Below, piece by piece: positions 60,742-64,000 of a DNA stretch of 64,000 nucleotides (the first letter of the stretch is position 1; every line of letters begins with the position of its first letter). Below the pieces are notes generated by a model. It saw only the letters and a program-made list of their open reading frames with translations, searched no databases and had not been told where the DNA came from. Both the position numbers and the translations under genes were made by a program. Origin of the DNA: Inquilinus limosus DSM 16000. GTDB lineage: Bacteria; Pseudomonadota; Alphaproteobacteria; DSM-16000; Inquilinaceae. The stretch covers positions 1 through 64,000 of the forward strand of contig NZ_AUHM01000025.1 in the NCBI RefSeq assembly GCF_000423185.1, written 5' to 3'.

Positions 60742-62571
60742 ATGCAATTCGACGCCGACGCCCTCGCCTTCCAGGGTTCCACTCTTTGCCTCTCGGACAT
60801 CGTGCCGCTCATCGACGGCGCGGCGGTGCGCACGGCGCCGGTCGTCCGGGAGGTGCCTGAAGGCTGGACCCTTGAATGGCCAGCCGAGGACGGCCGTTTC
60901 CGGCTGGAGATCGAACGTCGCACCTTCGGCGGCACGGCAGGCCTCGCCTTCCGCTTGGTGCTCGACGGCTGGCTGGCCGGCCGGCCGCTGTCGGCGCTGG
61001 GCCTCGAGATCGGCCACGCCGGGCCGGCCCGCGCCTATCTCCGTACCGGCTATCACAGCTGGGACGGCAGCTTCTTCGTCACGCCCGAGCGCCTCGCCTC
61101 CGGCGACGAGAAGGCCTGGACCGGATACGCCGTGACCCAGCTGCTGCCGCGCGACGGCGAGGGCGGCGTGGTGCTCGGCGCGCTGCGCCACGACCGGTTC
61201 CAGCACCGCTTCGGCTTCCGGCCGGCGACGGGCGGTTTCGCGGTCGTCATCGAGGCCCTCTGGGACCACGCCCCGCACGATGGCAACGCCGTCTCCGAAT
61301 GGTTCGCCCTGTTCGAGCATGCGGCGGTGGAGGAAGGCCTGCGCGCCTGGGCCCGGGCGGTGGCTGAGCACTCACCGCTGCCGCCGCGCATCGCCGAGGA
61401 GCGCATCACCGGCTGGTGCTCCTGGTACAACCTCTATGCCGCGATCACCGAGGAAAACCTCCTCGATCACCTGGAGGGCGCGTGCCGGGCGAAGGCCGAG
61501 GGCCTGCCGCTGCGTGTGTTCCAGATCGACGACGGCTTCACGCCGGAGATGGGCGACTGGCTGGAGGTGAAGCCGCAATTCCCGCGCGGCATGGCGCCGT
61601 TGCTGGCCGACATCGCCGCCGCCGGCTTCGTCCCCGGCCTGTGGATCGCGCCCTTCCTGGTCGGCAACCGCAGCCGTCTCTACCGCGACCATCCCGACTG
61701 GGTGGTACGGCAGCGCGACCGCGACGAACCGCTGGTCTATTCGCGCTTCTACGGCGAGTTCCGCTGGCACAAGCGCAGCGAGGAATACCATGTCCTCGAC
61801 GTCACGCATCCCGAAGCCGAGGCTTATATCCGCGGCGTCTTCCGCACCTGGGCGCGGGACTGGGGCTGCCGCTACTTCAAGACCGACTTCATGAATGCGG
61901 GGTCGGAGTTCGGCCCGGACCACGCCCGCTGGCACCGCGACGGGCTGACCCGGATCGAGGTGTGGATGCGGATGGCCCGGCTGATCCGCGAGGAGATCGG
62001 CGACGCCCTCTGGCTGGGCTGCGGGTCGCCGATCTTCGCCCCGGTCGGGCTGGTGGACGCCATGCGCATCGGCCGCGACATCGGCGTGTCCTGGATCGGC
62101 CACCAATCGGCGGAATCGCTGCTGCGCGACCAGACCACCCGCAGCTTCGCCAACGGCATCCTGTGGCAGGCCGACCCCGACTGCATTCTGCTGCGCGACC
62201 GCTTCCACGAGCTGTCGGACACCGAGGTCGAATCCCTGGCGCTGTTCGCCGGTCTCGCCGGCGGCGTGCTGATGACCAGCGACCATCTCGGCGAGATCCC
62301 GGCGGCGCGCAAGGCGCTGCTGCGCCGGCTGCTGGGGGACGGCCGGGCCCGCCCCTGCGATTTCCCGCGCCTCGGCGCCGCCGTCGGCCGGCCGGATCCG
62401 GACGGGCTCGGCGACCTGATCGTGCAGAGGGTGCGCGGCCTCCCGGACGGCGACCTGGTCAGCCTGTTCAACGCCAGCGACCGGCCGTTCGAGGGAGCCG
62501 TGCCGGCATCGGTCACCGGAGGCGCCGCCCGCACCGTCTCACTGCGCCCGCACGAGACGCTGGTGTTGTAG
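60742..62571 (+). CDS. Alpha-galactosidase, GH36 family
   Basis: A 609-residue cytoplasmic glycosidase with no signal peptide. An N-terminal beta-sandwich is followed by the (beta/alpha)8 barrel starting at GWCSWYNLYAAITEENLLDH. The nucleophile is Asp382 in YFKTDFM, and the acid/base is Asp446 in MRIGRDIGVSW; VFQIDDGF and GLWIAPFLV are family strands. Length is shorter than E. coli-type melibiases (about 700). The start ATG 60742 has GGAGAAG upstream. It probably releases galactose (or a related alpha-hexoside) from the imported compound and is the last gene of the operon. Confidence 0.92.
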   Translation: MQFDADALAFQGSTLCLSDIVPLIDGAAVRTAPVVREVPEGWTLEWPAEDGRFRLEIERRTFGGTAGLAFRLVLDGWLAGRPLSALGLEIGHAGPARAYLRTGYHSWDGSFFVTPERLASGDEKAWTGYAVTQLLPRDGEGGVVLGALRHDRFQHRFGFRPATGGFAVVIEALWDHAPHDGNAVSEWFALFEHAAVEEGLRAWARAVAEHSPLPPRIAEERITGWCSWYNLYAAITEENLLDHLEGACRAKAEGLPLRVFQIDDGFTPEMGDWLEVKPQFPRGMAPLLADIAAAGFVPGLWIAPFLVGNRSRLYRDHPDWVVRQRDRDEPLVYSRFYGEFRWHKRSEEYHVLDVTHPEAEAYIRGVFRTWARDWGCRYFKTDFMNAGSEFGPDHARWHRDGLTRIEVWMRMARLIREEIGDALWLGCGSPIFAPVGLVDAMRIGRDIGVSWIGHQSAESLLRDQTTRSFANGILWQADPDCILLRDRFHELSDTEVESLALFAGLAGGVLMTSDHLGEIPAARKALLRRLLGDGRARPCDFPRLGAAVGRPDPDGLGDLIVQRVRGLPDGDLVSLFNASDRPFEGAVPASVTGGAARTVSLRPHETLVL

Positions 62572-62608
62572 CGCCCGGCGGGCTTCAGACCCTGCCCCTG
62601 GCCCTCTT

Positions 62609-62693
62609 CGTCATCGCGAGGAGCGAAGCGACGCGGCGATCCAGCGGCACCGACCCCCGGATGGCCACGCCCCTTCGGGGCTCGCCATGACGG
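62609..62693. repeat. Class B repeat (mixed left arm)
   Basis: A left arm CGTCATCGCGAGGAGCGAAG...GCGATCCAGCGG of class-A-like character is paired with a class B right arm CCGGATGGCCACGCCCCTTC...GGGGCTCGCCATGACGG. It lies between the convergent GH36 and GntR genes. This copy shows that the two repeat classes exchange arms. Confidence 0.75.
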
Positions 62694-62712
62694 TTCTATG
62701 TCAGGGGCCGCC

Positions 62713-63396
62713 TCAGATCGCGTCCCGCACCCGGTTCCAGCTTTCCGCCATGTGGCGGCTGAGGATCGCGGCCAGGCGCTCCGGGTCCCGGGCCTCCAGC
62801 GCCGCGATCATCTCCTCGTGATCGGCCACGGCGGCGGCCCATTTCTCCTCGCTGCCGTTGCCGATGAAGCGGATCCGCTTCAGCCGCGACTGCAGGATGC
62901 CGTGCACCGTCACCAGCGCCGCGTTGCCGGACAGGCGCAGGATGGCGGAGTGGATGGCCTGGTTGAGCTTGAAATACTCCAGCCGCTCGCGCCGGCGGTA
63001 ATGCGCCAGCATCCGGTCATGCAGGTCGCGGACCTCGCGGATGCCGGCATCGGACGCCTCGGCGCAGGCCAGCCGGCCAGCTTCGGCCTCGAGCATGCCG
63101 AGCACCGCCAGCATGTCCTGCACCTCCTTGGCCGAGAAGCGCTTGACCACGGCGCCGCGGCCCGGGACCAGGTCCAGCAGGCCCTCGCTGGCGAGGTATT
63201 TCAGCGCCTCCCGCAGCGGCGTGCGCGACACGCCGAGCTGCGCCCCCAGCTGGCCCTCATGGATGCGCGCGCCGGGCGGCAGCACGCCTTCGATCACCAT
63301 GTCGCGGATGCGGTTGACGATCTGGTCGTGCAGCGACGGGCGGGCGATCGGGCCGCCGGGGCTGTCGGCCAACGCGTCCTGCAGATCCAGTTCCAT
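62713..63396 (-). CDS. GntR-family (FCD) transcriptional regulator
   Basis: A 227-residue regulator. The winged-helix domain (LHDQIVNRIRDMVIEGVLPP, then LGVSRTPLREALKYLASEGL) precedes an FCD ligand-binding domain whose metal-type residues appear in FKLNQAIHSAIL and HMAESWNRV. ATG 63396 is chosen because GAGGACGGG sits immediately upstream; the open frame further upstream covers the divergent promoter. It probably controls the PdxA-like gene across the shared promoter. Confidence 0.92.
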   Translation of the reverse strand: MELDLQDALADSPGGPIARPSLHDQIVNRIRDMVIEGVLPPGARIHEGQLGAQLGVSRTPLREALKYLASEGLLDLVPGRGAVVKRFSAKEVQDMLAVLGMLEAEAGRLACAEASDAGIREVRDLHDRMLAHYRRRERLEYFKLNQAIHSAILRLSGNAALVTVHGILQSRLKRIRFIGNGSEEKWAAAVADHEEMIAALEARDPERLAAILSRHMAESWNRVRDAI

Positions 63397-63477
63397 CCCG
63401 TCCTCGCACCTCGCCGGCGGCATCGCCCGGCCCGGCCAGGATGGCGAAGAACCCCTCCGGACGTCAATCTCAGCATT

Positions 63478-63518
63478 CTGCATGCAGAGTGCAGCATGCT
63501 TGATGTGTGCATGCATGC
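63478..63518. promoter_or_regulatory. Cluster of GCATGC palindromes in the GntR/PdxA divergent promoter
   Basis: Three perfect palindromes, CTGCATGCAG (63478-63487), AGCATGCT (63493-63500) and GCATGCATGC (63509-63518), lie within 41 bases. Their centres are 14 and 17 bp apart. GntR-type FCD regulators commonly bind short palindromes near their own promoters, so these are candidate operators for the adjacent regulator. Confidence 0.55.
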
Positions 63519-63561
63519 CTGATACGGTGACCCCAGAAGCAAGAAGATTTTGGGGAGCACC

Positions 63562-64000
63562 GTGGCAGCCCAGCCCGACATCCGGCCGACCGAGGCCTCC
63601 AGCCGTCCCGTCATCGCCCTGGCCATGGGCGATCCCGCCGGCATCAGCCCGGAGCTGACCGCCCGGCTGCTGGCGCTGGACGAGATCCGCGCCGCGGCCC
63701 GATTCGTCGTGTTCGGCGACCGCCGGATTCTGGATGCCGGCGCCCGGACGGCCGGTGTCACGCTGGACCTGGAGGTGACGACCGATGAGTCGGTGTCGGG
63801 CGACCGGCCGGTGCTGGTCGACCTCCGCCATCTCGACCCGGCCGAGGTGACGCCGCGCGAGGCGACGCTGGCGGGCGGGAGGTTCGCCTCCGAGAACTTC
63901 CGCCGGGCGCTGAAGCTCGCCGCTTCCGGCGGAGCCGACGCGGTGTGCTTCACCCCGTTCAACAAGCAGGCGATGCGTTACGCCACTCCCGGCTACGACG
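63562..64000 (+). CDS. pdxA: PdxA-family dehydrogenase (5' part; runs off the window)
   Basis: The first 146 codons of a protein of the 4-hydroxythreonine-4-phosphate dehydrogenase family. It begins with GTG 63562, preceded by GGGGAG, and the canonical PVIALAMGDPAGISPELTAR, later ADAVCFTPFNKQAMRYATPG. True PdxA acts in vitamin B6 synthesis; PdxA2-type paralogues oxidise phospho-D-threonate/erythronate. The divergent FCD/GntR regulator and the absence of ksgA or surA neighbours favour a catabolic PdxA2-type role, but the missing part prevents a firm choice. Confidence 0.88.
   Translation, partial: MAAQPDIRPTEASSRPVIALAMGDPAGISPELTARLLALDEIRAAARFVVFGDRRILDAGARTAGVTLDLEVTTDESVSGDRPVLVDLRHLDPAEVTPREATLAGGRFASENFRRALKLAASGGADAVCFTPFNKQAMRYATPGYD

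Overview
The window is a GC-rich chromosomal stretch from what looks like an alphaproteobacterium. Codon third positions are almost always G or C, spurious antisense frames stay open for long distances, and neighbours commonly share ATGA or GTGA stop/start overlaps. The gene set (TamB, divergent OxyR/AhpCD, a complete pqqABCDE, paoABC, a paa gene group, BMP-type nucleoside uptake) and the families of intergenic palindromic repeats fit a Rhodospirillales-type soil or plant-associated bacterium, perhaps near Inquilinus or Azospirillum. That placement is inference from gene content, not from a marker gene. No rRNA, tRNA, CRISPR array, transposase or phage gene was seen.

Layout. 1-3906 is the 3' part of tamB. 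4153-7018 holds a MORN-like repeat protein and the peroxide-defence pair oxyR <-> ahpC-ahpD. 7067-10111 (minus) is an iron-siderophore/heme/cobalamin-type ABC importer. 10248-18228 holds unrelated single genes: a FUSC transporter, a DapA-family protein, DUF2333, hemolysin III, an LVIVD beta-propeller, DUF1127 and a GcvA-type LysR regulator. Palindromic repeats separate many of them. 18721-27646 is a nucleoside uptake and salvage operon: BMP binding protein, ATPase, two permeases, cdd, deoA, an EamA exporter, an adenosine deaminase and a RidA protein. A RutR-like operator lies upstream. 27763-28341 is a ParDE toxin-antitoxin locus whose toxin frame is broken at its start. It is followed by lepB, an SDR, and a PhyH-type dioxygenase divergent from an AraC regulator across a perfect 10-bp inverted repeat.

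32120-33839 (minus) is a PH-domain/GNAT/GST operon, then a pirin. 34909-39631 is part of the phenylacetate pathway: paaG-paaI-paaK on the minus strand, divergent from paaZ, with a TetR/PaaR-like palindrome between them. 40990-41687 is a Phd-type antitoxin with a PemK-like partner. 41859-45053 is pqqABCDE; the 26-residue PqqA is easy to miss. 45986-49878 is a Tat-exported molybdenum aldehyde oxidoreductase (paoABC). A Dps and a cysteine-rich flavodoxin-fold oxidoreductase follow.

51829-62571 is one long sugar-catabolic operon: LacI regulator, sugar ABC importer, a cytoplasmic GH63/MGH-like glycosidase, an MDR dehydrogenase that has lost its catalytic-zinc residues, a Gfo/Idh/MocA oxidoreductase and a GH36 alpha-galactosidase. 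Two palindromic CAAAACGTTTTG operators 32 bp apart lie in front of lacI, so the operon is probably autoregulated. This combination is the best candidate in the window for an uncharacterised pathway: import of an intact glycoside, oxidation, then hydrolysis. The right edge carries an FCD/GntR regulator divergent from the first part of a PdxA-family dehydrogenase.
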